Shown here piece by piece: positions 51,560-61,633 of a stretch of DNA of 64,000 bases. The stretch covers positions 38,223,926 to 38,287,925 of the forward strand of contig OZ024865.1 in NCBI GenBank assembly GCA_964017155.1. Direction: 5' to 3'. Made by a program: the position numbers and the translations under genes. This DNA is from Oasisia sp. SBJ-2009 (lineage: Eukaryota; Annelida; Polychaeta; Sabellida; Siboglinidae). Below the pieces are notes generated by a model. The model made no database searches, was not told the origin of the DNA, and saw only the letters and a list, made by a program, of their open reading frames with translations. Within the stretch, counting starts at the first letter, position 1. Each line of letters begins with the position of its first letter.

Positions 51560-54290
51560 TGAAGAAACAGAGTAACTATTACTTCTTCATCTGAAGAAAA
51601 AGTTAAAAGTTAGTACACGTGTCTCCTATCTCATTCTCCACCTGAAGAAAAACAATATAATTAGTACAAATGTCTACCATCTCGTTCTCCTGATGAGAAA
51701 AACAATGAAATGAATACACATGTGTACAATCTGTTTCTCTTCCTGAAGAAAAACCATCAAATTAGTACACATGTCAACAATCTCATTCTCCACCTGAAGA
51801 AAAACTATCAAATTAGTACATATTTCAACAATATTATTTTCCACCTCAAGAAAAACTATACAATTAATATACATGTCAACAATCTCATTCGCCTCCTGAA
51901 AAGAACCAATAAATTTAGTACACCTTTCAACAATCTCATTCTCCTGAAGAAAAACTATGAAATTAGTACACAGGTCAACAATCTCTTTCTGCTCCTGAAG
52001 AAACACAATAACATTAGTACAAATGTCAACAATATATTTCTCCTACTTAAGAAAAACAATAAAAATAGTACACATGTCTACAAACTAGTTCTCGACCTGA
52101 AGAAACACTAATATTAGTACACATGTCAACAATCTCTTTCTCCTCCTAAAAAAACACAATAAAATTAGTATACATGTCTACAGTCTCTTTCTCCTCCTGA
52201 AGAAAACAATAAAATTAGTACACATTTCAACAATCTCATTCTCCACCTGATTTTTTTTTTATAAAATTAGTACATATGTCAACAAACTCTTTCTCCTGAA
52301 GAAATACAATAACATTAGTACACATGTCTACAGTCTCATTATCCACCTGAAGAACAATTATGAAATTAGTGCACATGTCTACAATCCCATTCTCCACCTG
52401 AGGAAAAACAATAATATTAGTACACATGTCTACAATCTTATTCTCCTCCTGAAAAAAAGCAATACAATTAGTACACCTGTCAACAATCTCTTTCTCCTCC
52501 TGAAGAAAACAAATAAATTAGTACACATTTCAAAAATCTCTTTCTCCTACTTATGAAAAACAATAAATTTAGTACACCTGTCTACAAACTAACTCTCCTC
52601 CTGAAGAAAAAGTATGAAATTAGTACACATATCAACAATCTCTTTCTCCACCTGAAGAAAAACAATAAAATTACTACACATGTCTACAATCTTATTCTCC
52701 TCCTGAAAAAAAGCATTAAAATTAGTACACCTGTCACCAATCTCTTTCTCATCCTAAAGAAAACAAACAATTAGTACATATGTCAACAATCTCTTTCTCC
52801 TGAAGAAAAACTATGAAATTAGTACATATTTCAACAACCTCTTTCTCCTACTTAAGAAAAACAATAAAATTAGTATACATGTCTACAAACTAACTCTCTA
52901 CCTGAAGAAAAAGTCTGAAATGTCAACAATCTCTTTCTCCTGAAGAAACCCAATACTATTAGTACACATGTCTACAAAATATTTCTCCTCCTGAAGAAAA
53001 ACAATACAATTAGTACTAATGTCTACAATCTCTTTCTCCTCCTGAAGAAAAACTGTGAAATTAGTACACATGTCTATAATCTCATTCACCACCTGAGGAA
53101 AACTATGTGATTTTTACACATGTATGTCAACAATCTCTTTCTCCTCCTAAAGAAACACAATATAATTAGTACACATGTCTACAGTGTCATTCTCCACCTG
53201 AAGAAAAAGTATGAAATTAATGCACATTTCTACAATTTCATTCTCCACCTGAAGAAAAACAATAACATTAGTACATATGTTTACAGTCTCTTTCTCCTCC
53301 TGATGAAAACACTACAATTAGTACACATGTCTACAATCTTATTCTCCTCCTGCAGAAAACAGTAAAATTAGTACAAATGTCTACGTCTCTTTCTCCTCTT
53401 GAAGAAAACCAATAAAATTAGTACAAATGCCTATAGTCGCATTCTCCTTCTGAAGATAAATAATAAAATTAGTACATATGCTTACAGTGTCTTTCTCCTC
53501 CTGAAGAAAAACAATGAAATTAGTACATATGCCTATAGTCTCTTTCTCCTCCTGAAGAAAAACAATGCAATTAGTACAAATGCCTACAGTCTCTGTCTCC
53601 TCCTGAAGGAAAACAATGAAATTAGTACACATGTCTACAGTCTCTTTATCCTCCTGAAGAAAAACAATAACATTAGCACAAATGCCTACAGTCTCTTTAT
53701 CCTCCTGAAGAAAAACAATAGTATAGTCGCATTCTCCTTCTGAAGAAAAACAATAAAATTAGTACATATGCCTACAGTATCTTTTTCGTTCTGAAGAAAA
53801 ACAATGACATTAGTACAAACGCCTACAGTTTCTTTCTCGTCCTGAAGGAAAACAATGCAATTAGTACAAATGCCTACAGTCTCTTTATCCTCCTGAGAAA
53901 AAAAATAAATACACATGTCTAGTCTCTTTCTCCTCCTGAAGAAAAACAATAACATTAGTACAAATGCCTACAGTCTCTTTATCATCCTGAAGAAAAACAA
54001 TAAAATTAAGTACAAATGCCTATGAACAGTCTCTTTCTCCTCCTGAAAAAAACACCAATAAAAATGGTACAAATGCCTAGAGACCCTTTATCCTCCTGAA
54101 GAAAAACAATAACATTAGTATAAATGCCTACAGGCTGATTCTCCTCCTGAAAAAAAAACAATACTTAATACATATCTCCCGTCTCATAATCATCCTGAAG
54201 AAAAATAACAATTAATGCACATGTTTCTCATATTGTATTCATCCTGAAGAAATGCAATAATTAGTAGACAAACCATTCTGAAATATAACA
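51560..54290 (-). repeat. 51-bp tandem repeat carrying a 3' splice-site motif in each unit
   Basis: About 52 units of 51 bp. The minus-strand unit runs GTGTACTAATTTTATTG, then TTTTTCTTCAG, then GAGGAGAAAGAGATTGTAGA (or GTGGAGAATGAG) and CAT. Because 51 is divisible by three, 17-residue periodic open frames appear on both strands. These are repeat translations, not genes. One unit near 52,250 has its purine run replaced by ten T residues. The unit also occurs singly beside each exon copy in the array (CACCTGAAGAAAAACTATG). I read it as the intron 3' end plus the start of the 139-nt exon, amplified in tandem. Confidence 0.92.
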
Positions 54291-54700
54291 ATAAATATTA
54301 GACATACGTTCAGGCAGTTTATCATCTTGTACTTGAACTGAAAAAATAAATTAACTAGTACACATACCGATATGTGTAATATAATTATAATTCTGGGGAC
54401 TGTTTCACTAAATAATGAGCTCACAAATAAGGAATCCATCATTAAATTGAATTCTTGTTAAATTAAGGATCTTTTCAAAACACAAACAATTCCAACCACA
54501 TCACCAAATAAAGTTTACTTTTGTAAAGACCAAATACCAGGGGTAGGACTTAAGAGATGATTAAGACATTACTGAAACAGGCCCAGGCTCATTTCAAAAC
54601 CACACACTTTCAAGTATGACGGAAAATATATAATATTTAGTTTTTAGTGCTTATACAATTGTTCAATAATATTTTTTACAAGCAACCAATATTTTACCTT
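54291..54700. other. Unique AT-rich intronic or intergenic DNA
   Basis: I see no gene, repeat or splice signal I can support in this 400-bp stretch between the 51-bp array and the inverted repeat. Confidence 0.5.
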
Positions 54701-55247
54701 TTTTAGTAAATGATTTACAGGTCTCTCAAAAAACTTTTTTTTTTCTCCATGCATTTTGGCTGTTTCTCCCAGTCTTCTTCAGCCATGTCATGTGACCTAC
54801 ATCATGTGACACAAGCTGGAGCATGACTGGTGGGACTTCCTGGCCAATGTCTCTGTTTAGAGAGGGCTACCCCTGTGTATGTTAATGGCTTCTTTGATTT
54901 TTATCCTTTTTTTTTATCCATTTATGCCAGTTCTCTTCAAGGGCTAGGTTTCTTACATCCCATATTGAACACTGGTGGCAGTAAGTGACCACAAGTTGAA
55001 CAGTGTTCAATGAGGGATCTAAAAATCGTAGACCTTCAAGACAATTGGTAGAGGAGAACAATAAGAGTTCGGCAACAATCCGGGGGAAGCCATCACTAAA
55101 CAGCGACATTGGCCAGGAACTCCCACAGGTCATGCTTCAGCTTGTGTCACATGATTTAGGTCACATGACATGGCTGAAGAAACTTGAGTCAGCCAAAATA
55201 CACGAGAAAACAAAAACGTTTCTTGAGAGAAAATTCATTTACTAAAA
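54701..55247. mobile_element. Diverged inverted-repeat element, MITE-like
   Basis: Left arm 54,701-54,877 and right arm about 55,077-55,247 are inverted copies. Shared blocks include TTGGCCAGGAA, CAGCTTGTGTCACATGAT and GTCACATGACATGGCTGAAG. Arms of about 170 bp flank a 200-bp centre. The right arm and centre carry an 80-codon open plus-strand frame (55,003-55,245) with no family I recognise. The arrangement fits a non-autonomous DNA transposon or a fold-back element; I did not find a clear target-site duplication. Confidence 0.55.
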
Positions 55248-55306
55248 CAATTGCATTTAAATTATGTTTTTCCTTAACATCTGATTTGACACAATATTTA
55301 TCAAAA

Positions 55307-55585
55307 AGCTATTTTACCTATATGAGGTCTATTATTTATGTTATAAATTGCCAACCAAGAAATCAGTGGTTCTCTACATAGGTTTTGGGCTGGCCAGGTT
55401 TTGGATTTTAGGTTGAATATGGATTATTCAAGGAAATAACCATGGAATGTTAAACAACTATTTATCCATTATATTTCAGGGTGTAATCAGTGTGGTAGCC
55501 TTCAATCATTTCATACTTTATGTCCACATGTTTCAGTGTTTACAAAGGCAGGAAGCAAAACTGCCTCAGCGGGGGTGGGGGGGGC
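55307..55585. repeat. Left arm of a long diverged inverted repeat
   Basis: Pairs with 56,161-56,455 in inverse orientation. Shared blocks include ATGTTATAAATT, CAACTATTTATCCATT (AACTATTTATCCATT in the other arm), ATATTTCAG and CAATCATTTCATA. The arms are visibly diverged and the loop is about 575 bp. Confidence 0.7.
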
Positions 55586-55596
55586 GGGGGGGGGGG
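55571..55596 (+). repeat. G-rich tract, G-quadruplex candidate
   Basis: Twenty-six bases that are all G except one T and one C, on the plus strand. Several runs of five or more G are available, enough for a quadruplex. It is at the end of the left inverted-repeat arm, where the other arm has only GAGGGGAAGAGG. Confidence 0.8.
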
Positions 55597-56160
55597 ACTT
55601 GCATCCATATGTCACAAGCTCAATGGAGGCATCTGGAACTGCAGGAAATCTCAACCAAACTTCTGACAACCCCTTGTATCTGATGATGTGACTGTGCATC
55701 ACTGCATCTCCCTGTAGCTACACGTTCATCTAGACATTTGAGTGAGCTAACTGTAACCCAAGTGCACCTTGAGTTGGTGGGAGACAGTCCAGCTCCTGGT
55801 GCCATGTCTCAAACATATCATATCCTGCTTGTTTGACACATTCAGAATCGCCATAATGGAAGCGGAATCGGAATCAAATAAGTTAGTTGTAATCATAATT
55901 GCCATAGTTTTGGTTGAATCAGAATAAAATAGTTTGCTGGATTTGAAAAGGAATTGCCAGTGTGGGTGGAATCGGAATCAACAGATTTAGTTGGAATCCA
56001 AATCTTTGATGTGGAGTCAACCCCAGGCCAGTCACACCATCAGATATGTGGGATTGGCAGACATTTGGTTAAGAAGTCCTGCAATTCCAAATGCTTTCAC
56101 AGTGGTTGCCTGTCGGGGTAGTCAAGGCAGGTACCTAAGCCAAAGGGAGGTGGCCTAACC
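55597..56160. other. Loop of the inverted repeat; no gene seen
   Basis: Contains degenerate GGAATCGGAATCAA-type repeats at about 55,850-56,000. No convincing coding frame or splice site was found. Confidence 0.45.
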
Positions 56161-56455
56161 TCTTCCCCTCTGAAGCAATTTCTACTTTCTGCATTGTAAA
56201 CATTGAAACATATGAACACAAATATATGAAATGATTGGCAGGTTGTACTACACCAATTACACACTGAAATATAAGCAATGGATAAATAGTTATTTAATAA
56301 CATTTTGATTATTTGGTTGAGTAAGCCATATGTCACCATAAATCCAAGCCTAGGCCAGCCAAAACACTGATTGAGTAACCAGAGTTCTATGTAGAAAATC
56401 ATTCACTGGTTGGTAATTTATAACATAAACTGTAGGCCTCATGTAAGCAAAATAG
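56161..56455. repeat. Right arm of a long diverged inverted repeat
   Basis: Inverse of 55,307-55,585. In this orientation the minus strand carries TATATTTCAGTGTGTAAT, matching TATATTTCAGGGTGTAAT in the other arm. Confidence 0.7.
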
Positions 56456-57052
56456 TTAAATTTAAAGGTAAGCAAAATGATTTATAAATAGCAACACATT
56501 CAAATTGTGTCTTGATTAGGTTTGACATAGACAAAATTGGTTGGTAGTGTGTAAAAATAGTATCAAAAGTAAAACAATTATCTTATGATTCTGCAAAATA
56601 GCATATAATTTATATGTTATCCAATAACATATATCAAATGCCAGATTAACATAATTGCTAATATGATCAAATAAGTAGATATTGTTTGATTTTGCAGCCA
56701 AATATTAACAGTCATACTTCAATTAATAACAAAAGTATTACTCCTTATTCACAAACACAGCTTCATGGAAAATATATTAAATATAATATTTTTAGATACA
56801 GCTGTAATATATTGATAATGTAACTATTAAATGTTCTATTGGCACTGTATCAAATTCCCAGTTTCCATGGCTACTAGCTATTACACAATTAACCTGATTA
56901 GCATTTAAGATTTTATTTACTTTTCATATATTATTTATGCACAATAATACAAAATTGGGTCTATATAAAGACATTGTCCAGTTACATAAAGTACATTTTC
57001 CAAGAAGTCTGTGTACTTCTAAGGAGCAATAACCAGAAAAAATCCAACTGAC
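56456..57052. other. AT-rich intron between the upstream exon and the repeats
   Basis: No gene, repeat family or regulatory motif that I can support. It lies inside the intron if the exon at 57,053 joins the array. Confidence 0.5.
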
Positions 57053-57178
57053 CTGTTTCTCCTCCTTGTCGTATTTCTCCGCCTTTTCCCGTTTCGATGT
57101 CTCCAGTGCCTGCGATGCGTTTTTTCTCCTGATCTTCATCTTGTCGTTGTAATGTATTTGTAAGTTGTAGTCGTCCTC
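57053..57178 (-). CDS. Upstream exon of the coiled-coil host gene
   Basis: Open 126-nt minus-strand segment between an AG acceptor and a good donor (AAACAG/GTCAGT). If the upstream CATCAG acceptor is used it is 132 nt and ends at 57,184. It codes 42 residues with many Lys, Arg and Glu and almost no hydrophobic core: EDDYNLQIHYNDKMKIRRKN at the start and EKYDKEEKQ at the end. It leaves in phase 0, which fits the phase-0 start of the array exon. The Met in DKMKIRR has A at -3 and could be the start codon, but the frame is open upstream and looks coding. It resembles exons of axonemal coiled-coil proteins in composition only; no family assigned. Confidence 0.6.
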
Positions 57179-57372
57179 CTGTGACTGATGTAAAGAATAA
57201 AATAACTATTTTACCAATTTACGATCATTATTGTAATTTGTATTATGATGGGTCTACACATTGTACACACTACACTGTCAGTTATCTTGAAATCTACAAC
57301 TTGTTTCGCAAGCAAAATACTATCAAAATCGTGTAATATCAAAATCGTGACGAACAAAAGAACGCAGCTTAC

Positions 57373-57480
57373 CGTTCGCGTAGTCGAGATTACTATGGAG
57401 ATGCGTTAGACAGACGCACTGTGACGTAATATCCGAAATGCTCGTGGCCAGTATGAGCGTCATTTTCACATCACGTGGTA
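57373..57480 (-). promoter_or_regulatory. Candidate promoter or first-exon region of the host gene
   Basis: CpG-rich stretch just upstream of the 57,053 exon. A strong minus-strand donor, GAACG/GTAAGC, ends at 57,373, about 190 bp before the next acceptor. A short frame from an ATG near 57,460 reaches this donor in phase 1, which does not fit the phase-0 exon, so any exon here is more likely untranslated. The stretch also holds TGACGTAA (57,422-57,429) and CACGTG (57,472-57,477). The first-exon and promoter readings partly conflict because the X-box-like site lies only 16 bp from the donor. Confidence 0.35.
57389..57402. promoter_or_regulatory. RFX X-box-like motif
   Basis: ATTACTATGGAGAT matches the X-box consensus RYYNYYATRRNRAC at 13 of 14 positions; only the last base differs. 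RFX factors use such sites upstream of ciliary genes. Chance occurrence is possible. Confidence 0.35.
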
Positions 57481-58794
57481 TGTGGTGTGATTCATAATTC
57501 GCGCGTCTTTTTCCTGAGATACGTGGGTATCGAATCCTATTCCACAAACTTACTGATCTCTCTGTGCCACATTCACAAACAATGAAACATAGCGTTTGTT
57601 GCGCGTATTGCTATCTTTTATATTAACGTGTTAACATGAATGACAATACCAACATTGCAAAAATATAAATAGGGTATGGCCACGAGCGGTCTAGTTATCA
57701 CGTGATCACAACATAAATTATGACTTGTTGTTCTGCTTGGTCTCTGGAGATGGCCTAATGACTACTAAGTGCGCATATGGATATGATGTGCTATTAGACG
57801 ATTGGTGAGAAACATTCGTAAGAAGTTAAGGGAAGGTAAATTAAAACGGAAAGGGTAGGTTAGCTATGCGTAAAAGCTTAACGTTAGTCCAGTGAACGTG
57901 AACCGTGAACGTGATATAAATCGAGAATTAATTATAGTCTAAACCAGGGTGTAAACTAAAGACAAGTGTCTGTGATCCTATCATACATTGTTGTCGTAGT
58001 TTACCATTCCAACCAAGACGCAATGTAATGTAGATGTAGAAGCTCTTTGATATAACGCCGTCAAATTGCCGATTATTGTACAGCCATGGACATGGTCATA
58101 GACGTCATAGACATAGTCATACATAGTCATAGATGATAGAGTGAGGAGGCTGTGTGTTTTGCTGAATGTTGCCATACCCGTTTTCGTGGCTCATCAATTT
58201 CACTTTCAGCGTCATTATGATTAAATACATATTTTATTATCGATGTATCGGACACTCTGGGGAAAGGACGTCTACAAATTCGCAGCAATGCTAGTATTTG
58301 TAACAAACTAAAATGAACGAAACAACCAGATATTTGAGAAACGCGGAGCACACTGCACAGAATTTCTGTGCGCTGTAGCGGTTACATTTTGTCAGCGTTA
58401 TAAACGTTCCGATTGACTTTTCTGCGCATGTGCGATAAATGTAAAATCATCAATGACAATGTGTAGCGAAATGACAAAGCATGTATAGTATAAGTACTAC
58501 CGGCTTTTTTCGATAGGATGTACGTAACATCTCAGCTTATTTATTTGTTGCAAATTAACACGAGGCAAACAAGTTTTAAGGCATGTGTTGAGAGCATGCG
58601 TAAATCACGTGACTGTTAAGCGCCATAATCCGTGACAATTAGTTAAATAAACGTAATATGTTATTGTATTGAACGATATGTTAAGCAACTGTTCACAGTA
58701 ATCATCACATGGGGGTTAACGAATAGCTCGTGGCATTTATAAAAAAATGCGTTGTAGTTTAGTTTGCAAGCAACTTTTCACACCACTTACCACA
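57481..58794. other. Intergenic DNA upstream of the host gene
   Basis: CpG-containing DNA with no coding frame, splice pair or repeat I can support. Short open frames here have no recognisable domain. Confidence 0.45.
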
Positions 58795-59021
58795 GTGTGT
58801 GTGTGGCGTGTGTGGCGTGTGTGGCGTGTGTGGCGTGTGTGGCGTGTGTGGCGTGTGTGGCGTGTGTGGCGTGTGTGGCGTGTGTGGCGTGTGTGGCGTG
58901 TGTGGCGTGTGTGGCGTGTGTGGCGTGTGTGGCGTGTGTGGCGTGTGTGGCGTGTGTGGCGTGTGTGGCGTGTGTGGCGTGTGTGGCGTGTGTGGCGTGT
59001 GTGGCGTGTGTGGCGTGTGTG

Positions 59022-59093
<72 letters not shown>
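58795..59093 (+). repeat. Compound microsatellite: (GTGTGTGGC)n then (GT)n
   Basis: About 25 copies of a 9-bp unit up to about 59,026, followed by about 33 GT dinucleotides. The Val-Trp-Arg and His-Thr-Pro type frames across it are repeat translations. Confidence 0.97.
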
Positions 59094-59349
59094 TGTGAAT
59101 GAGTGTGCATGGGGGGGTTAGTATGTCTGAATGTATGTGTGTGTATGTTTTATGAGTGTGTATGTGCATGTGTATATGTCCAACTGATTATAACTCCCTG
59201 CCACACCCAAACCAGGTGCATGGCTCCCAGCTGGTAAAGGTCAAAGTGCGGGTGTCACTCTAGACATGTGGGTGTCACTCCACATGCAATGATATAACGT
59301 AACATCCCTCTTTCCATCAAGGTAAGTACATAGCACTAGAAATCGGTCG
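59094..59349. other. Flank between the microsatellite and the gypsy remnant
   Basis: It begins with degenerate GT-rich sequence and continues as non-coding DNA. It may be the decayed continuation of the gypsy element, but I see no alignable domain. Confidence 0.4.
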
Positions 59350-60134
59350 GCTCCACGAAACGGACTGTAGTCTCACGTTGTGGCATTAGGGGTTCGTGTT
59401 GTTGGGCACGTTGCATCTCTTGGCAAGTTGCCCACTCGCGTACCACATTTTCGATGTCGCGGTTAATTCAGTTCCTGTACACACATGTACGTGCCTGCAG
59501 ACAGGTTTTCTCTATCCCCTGGTGTGTTTCGTGTAACTTCGTCAGTGTCTCGGCTTGGAGACTCTTATGAATGACGATGCAGTCTCCTTTCAGAACTAGT
59601 CTATCCTCGACTGATAGTTCATCACGGTATACACAGAATGCCCTCAATGGCGTTGGCTATTGTCGGTGGCATTCAGGCCAGCCATTGATGTTCACTGTGA
59701 TTAGGCTCTGCAAGTATGCGTCAGTTTTCGTCTCGAGACGTAATGTCTGCAGTTTCTGGGTTGAGAACTGAACAAAAGTGATCTTAACATCCAACTCGAT
59801 CGATCGTGTTCTCGTCTTCGCATGGCTGGCGTGAAAAGGGGCCACTCACTGCCATCAGCCAAAGCGAGTTCATTGTCTGGTCGATATTTCAGCTGTATAT
59901 CATACTGCTGGATGCGCAGTAGCATGCGCAGTAGCATGCGCAGTAGCATGCGCAGTAGCATGCGCAGTAGCATGCGCAGTAGCATGCGCAGTAGCATGCG
60001 CAGTAGCATGCGCAGTAGCATGCGCAGTAGCATGCGCTGTAGCCTCTTTCTCCTGAAAGTGGTTTGTTGTCAGCTTCAAAGACAAGACTAATAGACACGA
60101 TCGAAGTGATGGTATCAAAAATACTCCTTGACAA
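59350..60134 (-). mobile_element. Decayed Ty3/gypsy pol fragment (RNase H end to integrase zinc finger)
   Basis: Minus-strand reading gives, in order: an RNase H piece with FEADNKPL (the usual DHKPL region); an expanded RMLLR stretch; IQQYDIQLKYRPDNELALAD, typical of the end of gypsy RNase H where LADxLSR is usual; then, in another frame, a linker ending NINGWPE; then YRDELSVEDRLVLKGDCIV; and the integrase HHCC region with KLHETHQGIEK and INRDIENVV. Decay is clear: frame changes before RMLLR and near 59,845, a stop where family members have a Gly codon just before INRDIE, and the first zinc-finger Cys replaced by Trp (EWATCQE). No LTRs, reverse transcriptase core or integrase catalytic core are present. 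Confidence 0.85.
59914..60037 (-). repeat. 12-bp minisatellite inside the gypsy RNase H sequence
   Basis: Ten copies plus one degenerate copy of GCGCAGTAGCAT. On the minus strand each codes Met-Leu-Leu-Arg in frame, so the RMLLR motif normally present once in gypsy RNase H has been multiplied tenfold. Confidence 0.93.
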
Positions 60135-60504
60135 AGACTTTATAGGTCTTTATAGATCTTCTCATAACCTATGATGAGTTTCACTAACATTCTCCCTGTT
60201 GAAATGTGCAAGTAAATTACACGCAGTGTGATAGCCCATCGTCAATCCGTTAGTTATTTTCAGCACCATAATGTCCTACAAAACACCAGATCAGGTTTTA
60301 ATGCAATATTCCGGAGACGGGTGAGAGAACCATCGGATCAATCGGGTTGAATGATCAACCTATGTAGTTGTATGTGATACATTCAACAAACTGATATGCC
60401 TGACACAATAATGGACACGATCACTTTGTATATTGGTCAGCCATATTTTAGTGGATATATATGATTATATAGCCCTAGAGACATTAGACGGATATAGTTC
60501 TGGA
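60135..60504. other. Spacer between the gypsy and LINE remnants
   Basis: No coding frame or repeat that I can assign. Confidence 0.45.
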
Positions 60505-61122
60505 ATTCATCTACCTCGGAAGCACTATATCAAGTAATGGATGCATTGACGATGAAAGACAGAGGAGGATGGCTAAGGCTAGTGCATCTTTTGGCCGACT
60601 ACGCCAGAGACTCTGGAACAACCACCATGTGTCCATGCGGGTTAAAGGCAAGATATACCGTGCAATCGTGCTGTCCACCCTCTTATGCGGAGCCGAGGCC
60701 TGGACAGTGTACAGACGACAGTTGAAAAAGCTGCATGCCTTCATGATGCGACATCTGCGTTCGATCATGAGGATAACCTGGATGTATAAAGTAACAAACA
60801 AGGAAATACTCGAACGGACATGGCTGCCATCTATGGAAGATCTGATCAGAAAGATTCTCCGGTGGACTGGACACCTCATGAGGATGTCACCAGACAGGCT
60901 ACCAAAGCAGGTTCTCTATTTTCAACTGTCTTCTGGTCAGAAAAAGAGAGGGCGCCCTCGCCTCCGATTCAAAGATACCATCAAGAGAAACCCGAAGCTG
61001 AGAAACATAAAGATCGACTCATGGACATCACTCTCACAGCAGAGAGATAAATGAAGAACAACAGTCAAATGATGGAAGCAGTCTTTGTCGCTTCGCGACC
61101 GACAGCATGATGATGATGATGA
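60505..61122 (+). mobile_element. 5'-truncated non-LTR retrotransposon (LINE), reverse transcriptase C-terminus and 3' tail
   Basis: An open plus-strand frame from 60,505 to 61,054 begins FIYLGSTISSNG, continues FGRLRQRLWNNHHVS, KGKIYRAIVLSTLLCGAEAW and LRRW-type RWTGHLMRM, and ends LSQQRDK. These are the thumb and C-terminal motifs of LINE reverse transcriptases. The catalytic core and endonuclease are missing, as expected for 5' truncation on insertion. The 3' end after the stop has GCTTCGCGACCGACAGC and a short (ATG)n tail at 61,107-61,121, a common LINE 3' end. The clade is not resolved. The surviving frame has no stop, so the insertion is fairly young. Confidence 0.88.
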
Positions 61123-61633
61123 GGGGGGATTGAAGGTAATTGTCCCCCTAGTAGTGGGGCGGATATGTGGACAATATCAGATGGATTGTGGGTTTGGTGG
61201 TAAAAGCACCAACATTGGCATAGTTGATGTTAAAGAGGTACTAAGCGACTTTAGATATAGTGCCAAGCTCAATTTTTCCCCTGGTGTCCATAAAATGACC
61301 AAATCCAAAATGTCCACCAATCGAAGTGTGAAAATTAAGAAAAGGCTTTATCTTCATTAATAATTGACATAAAAAGATGAATGAAGTGTCTATTTTTATG
61401 TTTTCAGGTATGGGGATTCCAGTGGAACCATCATTTGAATGGTAAGATGTAAAAAAATTAACATTTACCAGAACAATGTGTAAAATATGATCGTAAAAAT
61501 GCAAAACGACAAGAACAATTGGGTGCAATAAATTGATATTTTTATTGCCAATCATGTTGGTACAATAGCATGGAATCATATTTTCAACTGTTCATACATA
61601 TTTATATTGAATATAATTCAAAACGTTAGCATC
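61123..61633. other. Non-coding stretch; no gene supported
   Basis: AT-rich DNA. A 34-nt segment at 61,408-61,441 is bounded by TTTTCAG and GGTAAGA, which may be chance. Confidence 0.4.

Noticed and set aside
51674..54000. Open frames on both strands with a 17-residue period in the 51-bp array
   Set aside because: 51 is divisible by three, so any stop-free unit yields periodic frames. They include branch-site and pyrimidine-tract sequence.
1..54290. Centromeric or telomeric satellite
   Set aside because: The higher-order structure is similar, but the array is one-sided, contains splice-flanked exons, and sits next to a matching upstream exon and promoter-like DNA. Cytological mapping would be needed to exclude it fully.
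57323..57547. 74-codon minus-strand frame as a coding first exon
   Set aside because: It runs through the donor GTAAGC without splicing, and the frame up to the donor ends in phase 1, which does not match the phase-0 next exon. No recognisable domain.
58747..59169. Low-complexity frames over the microsatellite (Val-Trp-Arg, His-Thr-Pro and others)
   Set aside because: Pure products of the 9-bp and GT repeats, open in most frames on both strands.
61408..61441. 34-nt plus-strand microexon bounded by TTTTCAG and GGTAAGA
   Set aside because: Both splice signals are good, but no flanking exons, frame or homology connect to it.
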